From: JAVVHH01 sp965199585
GTDB taxonomy: Bacteria; Pseudomonadota; Alphaproteobacteria; Acetobacterales; Acetobacteraceae
NCBI GenBank assembly: GCA_965199585.1
Contig: CBDASI010000002.1
Span: 1,612,001-1,676,000, forward strand
Length of the DNA stretch: 64,000 nt
Direction of reading: 5' to 3'
The notes beneath the pieces are model-generated. The model had not been told where the DNA came from and made no database searches. It saw nothing but the letters and a program-made list of their open reading frames with translations. Within the stretch, counting starts at the first letter, position 1, and each line of letters begins with the position of its first letter. Below, piece by piece: positions 1 to 8,148 of this stretch. The position numbers were made by a program, and so were the translations under genes.

Positions 1-191
1 AGCGGGGACCAATGCTGCGCCAGCGCGCCGAGCCCGGACGGCCCGACGATCAGGCCGACCAGCATGTAGCCGATGACCGGGCTGAGGCTGAGGCGGGCGA
101 GCAGGGGGATCACGATGGCGGCGGCGGCGAGCACGACGAGGGCTTCGCGCATGGGGGCGCCGATGACTGCGTATTCGGCGATTTGATGCAT
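1..191 (-). CDS. CPA2-type monovalent cation:proton antiporter, N-terminal fragment
   Basis: Only the first 63 codons are in the window; the gene continues past the left edge. The start ATG is at 191. The product begins MHQIAEYAVIG, followed by a hydrophobic segment and then SPVIGYMLVGLIVGPSGLG. The pattern of a conserved glycine/proline-rich second helix (xPxIGYLLxGxxxGPxxLG) is characteristic of KefB/KefC-like and other CPA2 antiporters, which exchange K+ or Na+ for protons across the inner membrane. The downstream TrkA-N or Rossmann domain that would separate KefC types from others lies outside the window, so the ion and regulation cannot be called. The gene is transcribed in the same direction as yggS, whose stop lies 37 bases upstream of this start, so the two may be co-transcribed. 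Confidence 0.75.
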   Translation of the reverse strand, partial: MHQIAEYAVIGAPMREALVVLAAAAIVIPLLARLSLSPVIGYMLVGLIVGPSGLGALAQHWSP

Positions 192-228
192 CGCCCGAGT
201 ATAACCGGGCCGGCGATGGATTCGCGCG

Positions 229-933
229 TTACATCGAGATTTCCCGGGAGAGTTCCCGGGCGCCGAAGATGGCGCTGCCGACGCGGACATGGGTGGCGCC
301 GTGTCGGATGGCGGTCTCGTAATCGCCGGACATGCCCATCGACAGCACGTCGAGCCCGTTGCGGCGCGCGCAGTCGGCGAGCCAGGCGAAATGCGGCGCC
401 GGGTCGGAGTCGGCAGGCGGGATGCACATCAGGCCGGTGAGCGCGTCGCCGAGGCGGGCGCGGGCGGTCGCGACGAAATCGTCGGCATCGGCGCGCGCGA
501 TGCCGGCTTTTTGCGGCTCGTCGCCAACGTTGACCTGGATGAGGATCTTCGGCGCACGGCCTTCGGCTTGGATCGCCGCAGCGAGAGCGTCGAGCAGGCG
601 GGGGCGGTCGAGGCTCTCGATGACGTCGGCGAGGCGGACGGCGTCGCGGGCCTTGTTGGTTTGCAGCGCGCCGATCAGATGCAGGCGTAGCGCCGGGTCG
701 GCGGCGCGCAGGTCGGGGAACTTGCCGGCGGCTTCCTGCACGCGGTTCTCGCCGAACAGGTGTTGGCCGCACGCCATGACGTCGCGGATCGCGGCGGCAT
801 CATGGGTCTTGGAGACGGCGATCAGGGCGACCGCGGCCGGGTCTCGCCCGGCGGCGGCGGCGGCGGCGGCGATGCGGCGTTGGACCGTGGCGAGGCGTTC
901 GGCGAGGGTCGCTTCAGGATGGGGAGACAGCAT
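229..933 (-). CDS. yggS: YggS/PROSC family pyridoxal-phosphate homeostasis protein
   Basis: 234 residues, the usual length for this family of single-domain, fold-type III PLP-binding proteins that buffer free PLP and affect amino acid homeostasis without a proven enzymatic reaction. Visible family signatures are ALIAVSKTH near residue 40 (the lysine that forms the Schiff base), FGENRVQEA, the LHLIGALQTNKA stretch (normally HxIGxLQxNK), ILIQVNVGDEPQKAG, and SMGMSGDYETAIRHGATHVRVGSAIFG near the C-terminus, which contributes phosphate-binding residues. The ATG at 933-931 overlaps the divergent ATG of the next gene on the plus strand, so the two starts share the tetranucleotide CATG. No good Shine-Dalgarno is visible for yggS. 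Confidence 0.93.
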   Translation of the reverse strand: MLSPHPEATLAERLATVQRRIAAAAAAAGRDPAAVALIAVSKTHDAAAIRDVMACGQHLFGENRVQEAAGKFPDLRAADPALRLHLIGALQTNKARDAVRLADVIESLDRPRLLDALAAAIQAEGRAPKILIQVNVGDEPQKAGIARADADDFVATARARLGDALTGLMCIPPADSDPAPHFAWLADCARRNGLDVLSMGMSGDYETAIRHGATHVRVGSAIFGARELSREISM

Positions 934-1486
934 GGATCATAGGCTTGTCGCGTGGGGACGCGCGGTCAAGGCGCAGCGGCGATCACGTTGGCCGCCGCTG
1001 TGGTTGTTTACCGATGCCGGGCGGATGGGGAATGTGGCGGCAATGATACGGCGGTTGCCGACCGGACTGTGCGGCGTGGTGTTCCGGCATGACGGCGCGC
1101 TGGGGCGGGCGGGCTTGCTGCGGGAGGTTGCGGCCGTTTGTCGGATGCGGCGGCTGAGATTGGTGGTGGCGGGTGCGGGACCGGTGCCGGCCGGGGCGGG
1201 GCGGCATCTGCGCGAGGGGTTCGGCTCGCATGGGGCGACGAGCTCGGCGCATGGGCGGCCCGGGCTGGTGCGGGCGCAGCGTGCGGGCGTGGCGCTGGTG
1301 TTCGTCTCGCCGGCGTTCCCAACCGTCAGCCATCCGGGCGCGGCAACATTGGGTCCGGTCCGCTGGGGGCTGTTGACCCGGCAGGCCGGCGTGAGCGTCG
1401 CGGCGCTAGGTGGGATCGACGGTGCCTCGGTCCGCCGGCTGCCGCGCCGGGTCGCGGCTGTCGGCGCGATCGGCGCCTTGTGCTGA
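932..1486 (+). CDS. Thiamine phosphate synthase-like (ThiE/TenI fold) protein
   Basis: 184 residues. The C-terminal half carries ThiE/TenI-superfamily motifs: SSAHGRPGLVRAQRAG (the SxH...E/A helix), VFVSPAFPTVSHPG (the phosphate loop preceding the TxSHP segment) and SVAALGGID (the final GGI phosphate-binding loop). In known ThiE these elements hold HMP-PP and THZ-P, but TenI relatives with the same fold have other or unknown activities. The N-terminus is basic and lacks the extended ThiE pattern, and the sequence resembles the divergent TenI-like proteins often annotated as thiamine phosphate synthase in Acetobacteraceae. I therefore call the fold, not the reaction. A purine-rich GGATGGGGAGA precedes the ATG at 932. 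That start overlaps the start of yggS on the other strand, and a later internal start is possible. Confidence 0.7.
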   Translation: MDHRLVAWGRAVKAQRRSRWPPLWLFTDAGRMGNVAAMIRRLPTGLCGVVFRHDGALGRAGLLREVAAVCRMRRLRLVVAGAGPVPAGAGRHLREGFGSHGATSSAHGRPGLVRAQRAGVALVFVSPAFPTVSHPGAATLGPVRWGLLTRQAGVSVAALGGIDGASVRRLPRRVAAVGAIGALC

Positions 1487-1577
1487 CCGCTGTTACCCGT
1501 CGGACACAGTGTTTCGCGATTGCCATGATTCGGCGCTGTTCACGATTGCGAGGTTACCAAAGGCGCGGCAATGTCTC

Positions 1578-1618
1578 GTCAGGTCTGGCTGACCCCGAGC
1601 CCTTGCTGCACCGTGCAG
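1578..1618 (+). promoter_or_regulatory. Two small dyads in the porin leader
   Basis: The 199-base gap before the porin contains no gene. Within it a GTCAG/CTGAC pair (1578-1593) and a perfect 6-1-6 dyad, CTGCAC-C-GTGCAG (1606-1618), precede the terminator-like hairpin next to the start. They could be a repressor operator or mRNA secondary structure in the leader. I see no convincing -35/-10 pair, so the transcription start is unknown. Confidence 0.35.
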
Positions 1619-1653
1619 TGGTGGAGTGATGGGACGGGGCCTGGTAAATTGTC

Positions 1654-1680
1654 CGCCGAACATCGGCGTTTTTAAGGAGG
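1654..1680 (+). promoter_or_regulatory. Terminator-like hairpin plus Shine-Dalgarno of the porin
   Basis: A perfect 6-bp stem (CGCCGA / TCGGCG, 1654-1668) with a 3-base loop is followed at once by TTTTT (1669-1673) and then by the strong Shine-Dalgarno AAGGAGG (1674-1680), five bases before the porin ATG. The hairpin-plus-T-run is the form of an intrinsic terminator. It may end transcription from the upstream gene, act as an attenuator, or protect the 5' end of a processed porin mRNA. Confidence 0.5.
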
Positions 1681-1685
1681 GTTTT

Positions 1686-3152
1686 ATGCGTAAACTCCTG
1701 CTGGCCACCGTGGCCGGCCTGGGCACCTGGGGGGCGGTCGTGAGCGACGCCAGCGCCCAGAACGCCGTTCAGGCGCCGACGCAGAGCAACGCTAGCTACA
1801 CCACGTATCAGGGCGGCGCTGCGCTGCCGGCGGCTTCTGCGCCGTCGCCGGGCACCGTCGTGGTACGTTTGAACGGCCGCGTCCGTTTCTATGCGTATGC
1901 CGCGTTCGATGGTGACGCCTCCAACAGCAATGCTGCCGGCACGCTGCAGAACAAGCAGGACAAGTATGGCTTCGCCGAATACGGCCGCCTGTACCCGGGC
2001 TTCGACGGCGTTGCCGCGAACGGCCTGAAGTATGGTGCCAGCCTCGAAATCCGGCAGGATACCAACGCACCGGCCGGCGGCGGCGCCAACGGCAGCGTCT
2101 CCGGGCAGGACCCGAAGCGCGCAGGCCTCTACTTCCGCCGCGTCTGGGGCTATCTCGGCACCAACGAGGCCGGCACGATCCGCCTCGGCAGCACCGACCA
2201 GCCGACCAGCCTGTATCTGACCGGCAACTTCGAAAACTTCAACGACGGTGGCTGGAACGGCGACCTTCCGGGCTTCTTCTCCGGCAACAACCAGCCGGCA
2301 TGGCCGTTCTCGGACGTCGGCAGCTACTACACGACGAACAAGGCCGTTTACCTCTCGCCGCAGATTTTCGGCTTCGACCTCGGCGCCTCGTATGAGCCGA
2401 GCACGGCCAACCTCAGCGGCAGCGACAACTGCGCCTCTCCGGGCGTGGCGTACGGCGGCACCTACAACTCTCCCGCTGGGCAGACCAGCTATTGCGACCG
2501 CGCTTCGTCGACGAACAACATCAACGAGTCCGCTCGTCGTCGCAACACGTTCGACCTGCTGCTCCGCTACCGTGCCACGTATGGCGCGTTCGGCGTCGCC
2601 GCGACGGCCGCCTACATCACGGGCAGCCATGTCGGCTACAACGGCTCGCAGCCGCTCACCAACAACGTGCTGGCGACCACCGGTCAGGCCCCTGGGTATC
2701 GCGGCTTGAACATCGGCGACTTCGGTGCCGCCGTGACGGTTGCCGGCCTCAGCGTCGGCGGCCACTACACGACGGGCCGCTTCAACGGCAACGTCGCCAA
2801 CACGCTGCCCAGCGGCGTGCCGGACAGCAACGCCTGGTTGGGCGGCGCTTCCTACACGTTCGGCCCGATGATCGTCGGTGCGTCCTACTTCGTCAGCGAG
2901 AGCGCCGGCGACATCGGCAACGCGTTCTTCGGACGTCAGCGTAAGGACCAGGGCATCGCCGCAGGCGGCACCTACTCGCTGGCCCCTGGGATCTCGTTGT
3001 TCCTCTCGGCCCTCTGGGGTGAGCGGAAGCAGAACGGCTATAACTTCGTCACGGGCTCGGGCGTGAGCGCTGCGACCGGTGCGGCTGGTAGTGCGGCAAA
3101 CAACAAGGTCACCGTCTCGGGCGTGTCCCTGGGCACGGCCTTCAGCTGGTAA
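1686..3152 (+). CDS. Outer-membrane porin
   Basis: 488 residues starting at ATG 1686. The start is chosen because it has a textbook AAGGAGG ribosome site and immediately opens a signal peptide (MRKLLLATVAGLGTW...DASAQ, cleavage expected after ASA). The mature part alternates short aromatic/glycine-rich strands such as RVRFYAYAAFDG, LKYGASLEIRQD and GYLGTNEAGTIRLGSTDQP, and ends in a C-terminal Phe-Ser-Trp strand (LGTAFSW). An aromatic terminal residue is the usual BAM recognition signal of beta-barrel outer-membrane proteins. RVWGYLGTNEAGTIRLG matches the conserved strand before the constriction loop of alphaproteobacterial porins. It stands alone with its own leader structures and a terminator, which fits a highly expressed monocistronic gene for diffusion of small solutes. 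The solute is not predictable. Confidence 0.88.
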   Translation: MRKLLLATVAGLGTWGAVVSDASAQNAVQAPTQSNASYTTYQGGAALPAASAPSPGTVVVRLNGRVRFYAYAAFDGDASNSNAAGTLQNKQDKYGFAEYGRLYPGFDGVAANGLKYGASLEIRQDTNAPAGGGANGSVSGQDPKRAGLYFRRVWGYLGTNEAGTIRLGSTDQPTSLYLTGNFENFNDGGWNGDLPGFFSGNNQPAWPFSDVGSYYTTNKAVYLSPQIFGFDLGASYEPSTANLSGSDNCASPGVAYGGTYNSPAGQTSYCDRASSTNNINESARRRNTFDLLLRYRATYGAFGVAATAAYITGSHVGYNGSQPLTNNVLATTGQAPGYRGLNIGDFGAAVTVAGLSVGGHYTTGRFNGNVANTLPSGVPDSNAWLGGASYTFGPMIVGASYFVSESAGDIGNAFFGRQRKDQGIAAGGTYSLAPGISLFLSALWGERKQNGYNFVTGSGVSAATGAAGSAANNKVTVSGVSLGTAFSW

Positions 3153-3191
3153 CAGACTAACGGTCCCGGGCAACCGGGGTTGATTTCGGAG

Positions 3192-3218
3192 CGGGCGGTG
3201 GGCAACCACCGCCCGTTT
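3192..3218 (+). terminator. Rho-independent terminator of the porin
   Basis: A perfect 10-bp stem CGGGCGGTGG / CCACCGCCCG (3192-3201 and 3206-3215) closes a GCAA (GNRA-type) tetraloop and runs into TTTCGATT. It lies 40 bases after the porin stop. Confidence 0.8.
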
Positions 3219-3305
3219 CGATTCCGGCTGGGATCACTGCTTGGCACCTAGCGGCACGCGGGCTAAGACGAGCCCCCTCGATCCGTTGCAACAGCAAGTG
3301 TGAAC

Positions 3306-3836
3306 ATGTCCAAGTCCGCCATTCTCGCCGCCCTGTTCAGTGCAACGCTGCTGGTATCGGCGTGTTCGAAATCGCGGCCCGTCGCCGACGACGAGTACAA
3401 CGACTACCGGACCCGCGGTCCGGAGCGCGGTAAGCTCGGCGGCGAGCAGGGGCTGGTGCTGGGCATTGGCGGCAAGAGTAGTGCCGACGCCGGCGACCAG
3501 GGCGGCGGCGCGCTCGGGGTGAACGCCTATCTATGGCGCGCGACGCTGGACACGCTGTCGTTCATGCCTCTGGTCTCGGCCGATCCGTTCGGCGGCGTCA
3601 TCATCACCGACTGGTATTCACCGCCGGGCGCGCAGGGCGAGCGGTTCAAGGCGACCGCCTACATACTCGGCCGGCAGCTCCGCACCGATGGCATCCGCAT
3701 TACCGTGTTCCGCCAGATCGAGCAGGGCGGGCGCTGGGTCGACCAGCCGGTCTCACCGTCGACGAGCGGCGAGATCGAGGACAAGGTCCTGGCGCGGGCG
3801 CGCGAGTTGCGGTCGCAGACCGCCGCGAAGTCCTAG
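3306..3836 (+). CDS. DUF3576 lipoprotein
   Basis: 176 residues. The N-terminus MSKSAILAALFSATLLVSAC is a lipoprotein signal with lipobox LVSAC, so the mature protein should start at the cysteine and be lipidated, with a location in the periplasm facing the inner or outer membrane. The rest (VNAYLWRATLDTLSFMPL, ADPFGGVIITDWY, FKATAYILGRQLRTDGIRI) matches the DUF3576 family, which has no experimentally assigned function that I know of. In Rhodospirillales it regularly sits upstream of leuS and lptE, as here, so a role in envelope biogenesis is plausible inference. A GTG at 3300, two codons earlier, is an alternative start. leuS begins 8 bases after its stop. Confidence 0.85.
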   Translation: MSKSAILAALFSATLLVSACSKSRPVADDEYNDYRTRGPERGKLGGEQGLVLGIGGKSSADAGDQGGGALGVNAYLWRATLDTLSFMPLVSADPFGGVIITDWYSPPGAQGERFKATAYILGRQLRTDGIRITVFRQIEQGGRWVDQPVSPSTSGEIEDKVLARARELRSQTAAKS

Positions 3837-3844
3837 GCGGCCGC

Positions 3845-6445
3845 GTGCCCGACACGGTAGAGAGCGCCGCGATCGACGCCGGAGGCTACGATTTCCGGAC
3901 CGCGGAGCCGCGGTGGCAGGCGGCGTGGTCGGCCGGGCGCTGCTTCCGAGTCGAGGACGTGCCGGCGGGCGACAAGCCGAAATACTACGTGCTCGAGATG
4001 TTCCCGTATCCGAGCGGGAAGATCCACATGGGACACGTGCGCAACTATGCGCTGGGCGACGTGGTGGCGCGCTACAAGCGGGCCCGCGGGTTCGACGTCA
4101 TGCATCCGATGGGGTGGGACGCGTTCGGCCTGCCGGCGGAGAACGCGGCGCGCGACCGCGGCATCCATCCGGACGCCTGGACACGCGCGAATATCGAGAC
4201 GATGCGCGGCGAGTTGCAGCGCATGGGTCTCTCGATCGACTGGTCGCGCGAGTTCGCCACCTGTGACGCCGAGTATTATGGGCATCAGCAGGCGCTGTTC
4301 CTCGAGCTGATGGCGGCCGGGCTGGTCGATCGGCGGCGTAGCTTCGTCAACTGGGACCCGGTGGACGGCACTGTTCTGGCCAACGAGCAGGTGATCGACG
4401 GCAAGGGCTGGCGGTCCGGAGCGCCGGTCGAGAAGCGCGAGTTGGCGCAGTGGTTCTTTCGCATCACTCAGTTCGCGCCGGAACTGCTCGAGGCGCTGGA
4501 CGGGCTGGACCGTTGGCCGGAGCGGGTGCGCACAATGCAGGCGCGCTGGATCGGGCGGAGCGAGGGCGCGCGGGTGCGCTTCCCGCTCGCAGGCGGTGGC
4601 GAAACCATCGAGGTATTCACGACCCGGCCGGATACGCTGTTCGGCATGTCGTTCGTCGCTGTCGCCGCGGACCACCCGGTCGCAGCCTCGGTCGCGGCCC
4701 GCAATTCGGGCGCGGCGGCGTTCGTGGCGGAGTGCCGGGCGTTGGGGACCAGCGAGGCGGCGATCGAGACGGCGGAGAAGCGCGGCTTCGACACCGGCCT
4801 GCGGGTGGCGCATCCGTTCCTGCCGGAGCGGACCTACCCGGTCTGGATCGCGAACTTCGTGCTGATGGACTACGGCACCGGGGCGATCTTCGGCTGCCCG
4901 GCGCACGATCAGCGAGACCTGGACTTCGCGCGCAAATACGGTCTGGAGGTCGAGCCGGTGGTGGCGTCCTCCGGTGCGGCGTCCGGCGAGCCGATCACCT
5001 CGATCGCCTATACCGGGCCGGGGCGAATCATCAACTCCGGCTTCCTCGACGGGCTCGAGACCGGGCCGGCCAAGCGGGCGGCGATCGAGCGGCTGGAGGC
5101 GGAGGGCGCCGGCGAGGGCGTGGTCAACTGGCGTCTTCGCGACTGGGGCATCAGCCGGCAGCGCTATTGGGGCGCGCCGATCCCGATCATTCATTGTGCT
5201 ACCTGTGGCGTGGTGCCGGTTCCGGCGGCGGAGTTGCCGGTGGTGCTACCGCTCGACGTGACGTTCGATCGGCCGGGCAATCCGCTCGACCACCATCCGA
5301 GCTGGAAACATGTGAGTTGTCCCAAATGCGGGGCCGCGGCGCAGCGCGAGACGGACACGATGGACACGTTCGTCGACAGCTCGTGGTATTTCGCGCGGTT
5401 CTGCTCGCCGCAGGCATCTAGCGCGCTGGACCGGCGCGCGGTCGATCACTGGCTGCCGGTCGACCAATACGTCGGTGGGATCGAGCATGCGATCCTGCAC
5501 TTGTTGTATGCGCGGTTTTTCACGCGGGCGCTGCAGCAGGCGGGCGAGGTTGCGGTCGCGGAGCCATTCGCCGGGCTGTTCACGCAGGGAATGGTGACGC
5601 ACGAGACGTATCGTGCGGCGGACGGGGCTTGGCTCAATCCGGGCGATGTCGAGTTGTCGGGCGACGGGACGGCGCGGCGGCGGTCGGATGGCACGGCGGT
5701 GACGGTCGGCCGCAGCGAGAAGATGTCCAAGAGCAAGCTCAACACGGTCGACCCGGGCGCGATCATCGAACGGTATGGCGCGGACACGGCGCGCTGGTTC
5801 GTGCTGTCTGACAATCCGCCGGATCGGGATGTGGAGTGGACCGAGGCGGGCGTGGCTGGGGCGTCGCGCTTCGTACAGCGGGTGATGCGGTTGGCTGCGG
5901 CGGTCGCGCGCGACGGGATGGGCGACGCCGAGAGCGGACCGGCGGCGCTGGCGCTGGACCGGGCGACGCATCGGGCGATCGCGGCGGTGACGGCGGCGCT
6001 GGACGAGTTTGCGATCAACGTGGCGATCGCCAAGCTTTACGAGCTGACCAGTGCGCTGGGCGAGGCCGAGCGCGCCGGGCCGGTGCCGGGCCTGGTGGCG
6101 GCGCGGCGGCGGACGATGCTGACGATGGCGCGGCTGATCGCGCCGATGGCGCCGCATCTGGCCGAGGAGATGGCGCATCTGCTCGAGCCCTCGAGCCCGT
6201 TGGTAGCCGATCAGGCCTGGCCACAGGCGGACCCGGCGTTGCTGACCGTCGATACCGTGACGGTCGCGGTACAGGTAGGCGGCAAGCTGCGCGGGACGGT
6301 GGCGCTGCCACCGGGGACGGAGGCGGACGCAGCCTATGCGGCCGCGATGGCGGAGCCGAACGTGGCGCGGTTGATCGAGGGCAAGCGGATGGTCAAGCGC
6401 ATCTATGTGCCCGATCGGATCATCAACTTCGTGATCGCGGGATGA
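3845..6445 (+). CDS. leuS: Leucyl-tRNA synthetase
   Basis: 866 residues, standard for bacterial LeuRS. It charges tRNA-Leu with leucine in the cytoplasm. Class I signatures are present: HMGHVRNYALGD near residue 60 (HIGH motif), KMSKSKLNTVDPG near residue 630, and the CP1 editing domain with TTRPDTLFG and DYGTGAIFGCPAHDQRD, whose conserved Thr and Asp residues hydrolyse mischarged aminoacyl-tRNA. A zinc-type CATCG...CPKCG pair sits near residues 455-495. The C-terminal anticodon-binding and leucine-specific parts run to IYVPDRIINFVIAG. The start is a GTG at 3845; no ATG in frame precedes the conserved N-terminus. It overlaps lptE by four bases (ATGA). Confidence 0.98.
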   Translation: MPDTVESAAIDAGGYDFRTAEPRWQAAWSAGRCFRVEDVPAGDKPKYYVLEMFPYPSGKIHMGHVRNYALGDVVARYKRARGFDVMHPMGWDAFGLPAENAARDRGIHPDAWTRANIETMRGELQRMGLSIDWSREFATCDAEYYGHQQALFLELMAAGLVDRRRSFVNWDPVDGTVLANEQVIDGKGWRSGAPVEKRELAQWFFRITQFAPELLEALDGLDRWPERVRTMQARWIGRSEGARVRFPLAGGGETIEVFTTRPDTLFGMSFVAVAADHPVAASVAARNSGAAAFVAECRALGTSEAAIETAEKRGFDTGLRVAHPFLPERTYPVWIANFVLMDYGTGAIFGCPAHDQRDLDFARKYGLEVEPVVASSGAASGEPITSIAYTGPGRIINSGFLDGLETGPAKRAAIERLEAEGAGEGVVNWRLRDWGISRQRYWGAPIPIIHCATCGVVPVPAAELPVVLPLDVTFDRPGNPLDHHPSWKHVSCPKCGAAAQRETDTMDTFVDSSWYFARFCSPQASSALDRRAVDHWLPVDQYVGGIEHAILHLLYARFFTRALQQAGEVAVAEPFAGLFTQGMVTHETYRAADGAWLNPGDVELSGDGTARRRSDGTAVTVGRSEKMSKSKLNTVDPGAIIERYGADTARWFVLSDNPPDRDVEWTEAGVAGASRFVQRVMRLAAAVARDGMGDAESGPAALALDRATHRAIAAVTAALDEFAINVAIAKLYELTSALGEAERAGPVPGLVAARRRTMLTMARLIAPMAPHLAEEMAHLLEPSSPLVADQAWPQADPALLTVDTVTVAVQVGGKLRGTVALPPGTEADAAYAAAMAEPNVARLIEGKRMVKRIYVPDRIINFVIAG

Positions 6446-6951
6446 TCGCGCGCCGGGTCCTGATCACCGGGCTGGCGGCCGGGCTGGGCGGGTGCGGGTT
6501 CGCGCCGCTGTATGGCCGGCACGGCGTCGGCGCGTTGCGGCCGGAACTGGCGTCGATCTACGTGACGGTGATGGCCGAGCGGCAGGGTCAGTTGCTGCGG
6601 CAGGCGCTGCAGCAGCGGCTGGCCGGGTCCGATGAAGCCGGGGTCAAGCAATATGAGCTCTCCGGCGGACTCACGATCTCGGCCGAGGCGATCGGCATCC
6701 AGCAGGATACCTCGTCGACCCGGACGCGGTTCAACGCGAGTTCGAACTGGACACTGCGCAAAGTGGACGTCGCCAATACGGTGGTGACGAGCGGCGTGGC
6801 CAAGGCCGTCGACGGCATCAACATCAACAACCAGGAATACTTCGCCGCCGACCTGGAGACGTCCTCGGCCTATCGACGGCTGGCCGACGAGGTGGCCGAC
6901 AAAATCGTGCTGGATCTGGCGATCTACTTCAGGACGCATCCGACCGCGTGA
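6442..6951 (+). CDS. lptE: LPS-assembly lipoprotein LptE
   Basis: 169 residues. The short signal peptide (MIARRVLITGLAAGLGGCGF) ends in a lipobox-like LGGC, followed by GFAPLYG, the typical start of alphaproteobacterial LptE. LptE plugs the LptD barrel in the outer membrane and completes LPS transport. Typical low-complexity beta features follow (YELSGGLTISAEAIGIQQD, STRTRFNASSNWTL), and the C-terminus has the YRRLADEVADKIVLDLA helix. Position between leuS and holA is the conserved order in alphaproteobacteria. Its ATG overlaps the leuS stop and its stop overlaps the holA GTG, so translation is probably coupled through all three genes. Confidence 0.9.
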   Translation: MIARRVLITGLAAGLGGCGFAPLYGRHGVGALRPELASIYVTVMAERQGQLLRQALQQRLAGSDEAGVKQYELSGGLTISAEAIGIQQDTSSTRTRFNASSNWTLRKVDVANTVVTSGVAKAVDGININNQEYFAADLETSSAYRRLADEVADKIVLDLAIYFRTHPTA

Positions 6952-7967
6952 AGCTGGACGCGCGGCGCCTCTCGGCTTTCCTGCGCGACCCCGGGCCGAC
7001 CCGGCTGGTGTTGCTGCACGGGGAAGACGAGGGATTGGTCCGGCAACGGGCAGATGCACTGACGATCACGGTCGCCGGATCCAAAGACGATGCGTTCCGG
7101 GTGGCGTGGCTGGGGCGGGAAGATCACGCGCGGCTGGCCGAGGAGGCGACGGCGATCTCCATGCTGGGCGGGCGGCGCGTGATCCGCGTGCGCGAGGCTG
7201 GGGACGGGTTGGCCGCTTCGGTGACGGCGCTGGCCGCGACGTTCGGGCGGAGCGGGGGGGATAGCCTCGTCGTGCTCGAGGCGGGCGCGCTACCGTCGCG
7301 CTCCAAGCTGCGGGCGTTGATCGAGGCGTTGCCCGAGGGTGCCGCGATCGCGTGCTACCCGGAGGAGGGTCGGGCGCTTGGCGACCGGATCGCCGCAGGG
7401 TTGGCCGCGGCGGGGATCGGGCTGGAGGCGGACGCGCTGCAGTACGTGGTTGAGCGGATGGGCAGCGATTCAGCGGCGGTCGGCGGCGAGATCGAGAAGC
7501 TCATTCTGTATGCCGGCGACGAGCGCAGGTTGCGGCTGGATGACGTGCGGGCCTGTGTCGGGGATGCAGGGGCGGTGGCGTTCGACGACGCGGTGTTCGC
7601 GGCGACGAGCGGGGATGCGGCGGCCGCGGACCGGGCGTTGGAGCGGGCGCTGGCGGAGGGTGCGGCACCGGTGGCGGTGGCGCGCGGTGTGCTGGGGCAC
7701 TTGGCCAAGCTGCATGTCGCCCGGGGTCGGATGGCGGAGGGGGCGTCGGCGGAGGATGCGGCGCGGTCGGCGCGGCCGCCGGTGTTCTTCAAGCGGATGC
7801 CGGAGTTCACGCGGGCATTGAAGCACTGGGATGCGGCAAAACTGACGTTGGCGATGCGGGAGACGCGCCGGGTCGAGCTGTCATGCAAGCAGACGGGGAG
7901 CCCGGACGTGCTGCTGGTGCGGCGGTTGATCGCGGCGCTAGTGCGGCAGGGGCGGCCCGGACGGTAG
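6948..7967 (+). CDS. holA: DNA polymerase III delta subunit
   Basis: 339 residues, typical length. Delta opens the beta sliding clamp within the clamp-loader complex. The N-terminal part has the LVLLHGEDEGLVRQRADAL pattern (family: YLLxGxExxLxxE), followed by SKLRALIEALPEGAAIACYPE and the LQYVVERMGSDSAAVGGEIEKLILYAG helix of domain II. The C-terminal collar region includes KLTLAMRETRRVELSCKQTGSPD. Start is GTG, overlapping the lptE stop (GTGA). Confidence 0.93.
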   Translation: MKLDARRLSAFLRDPGPTRLVLLHGEDEGLVRQRADALTITVAGSKDDAFRVAWLGREDHARLAEEATAISMLGGRRVIRVREAGDGLAASVTALAATFGRSGGDSLVVLEAGALPSRSKLRALIEALPEGAAIACYPEEGRALGDRIAAGLAAAGIGLEADALQYVVERMGSDSAAVGGEIEKLILYAGDERRLRLDDVRACVGDAGAVAFDDAVFAATSGDAAAADRALERALAEGAAPVAVARGVLGHLAKLHVARGRMAEGASAEDAARSARPPVFFKRMPEFTRALKHWDAAKLTLAMRETRRVELSCKQTGSPDVLLVRRLIAALVRQGRPGR

Positions 7968-7971
7968 TATT

Positions 7972-8071
7972 CCAAAAAAGATGGCGGTGCCCGAGGGCAC
8001 CGCCAAGTTTAGGGAGGAAACGTCCTGCAGTAGCGGCGAACCGCTTGCTGCGCTGCACAATATGCCGAAGA
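7972..8071 (-). ncRNA. Possible small RNA or processed 3' UTR between holA and gpx
   Basis: The 181-base gap holds no convincing protein gene. On the minus strand a loose promoter-like pair (TTGTCC and TAGACC, 16 bases apart, the latter complementing 8078-8083) lies about 100 bases upstream of the strong terminator at 7974-8004. A transcript of about 100 nt would result. Equally, this is simply the 3' UTR of birA-gpx. The imperfect dyad TTGCTGCGCTGCACAA at 8045-8060 lies inside. Low confidence. Confidence 0.25.
7974..8004 (-). terminator. Intrinsic terminator reading minus strand
   Basis: A perfect 9-bp stem GGCGGTGCC / GGCACCGCC (7983-7991, 7996-8004) is followed, in the minus direction, by ATC and six Ts (complement of the A-run at 7974-7979). 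It would end transcripts coming from birA-gpx. In the plus direction the hairpin is followed only by AAGTTTA, so it is a weaker stop for holA. Confidence 0.75.
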
Positions 8072-8148
8072 TCGTGCGGTCTAGCAAGCGATTTATGACG
8101 GACAAATGCTGAAGACGCCGAAGTGTGTCTTTCATGCCAACATCGCGC

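Noticed and set aside
8045..8060. TTGCTGCGCTGCACAA as a possible PhaR/phasin-type operator
   Set aside because: It is imperfectly symmetrical and no phasin or polyhydroxyalkanoate gene is adjacent.
7981..8115. A 44-codon plus-strand frame beginning MAVPEGTAKF just after holA
   Set aside because: Its first codons are the terminator stem, it has no ribosome site and no family resemblance.
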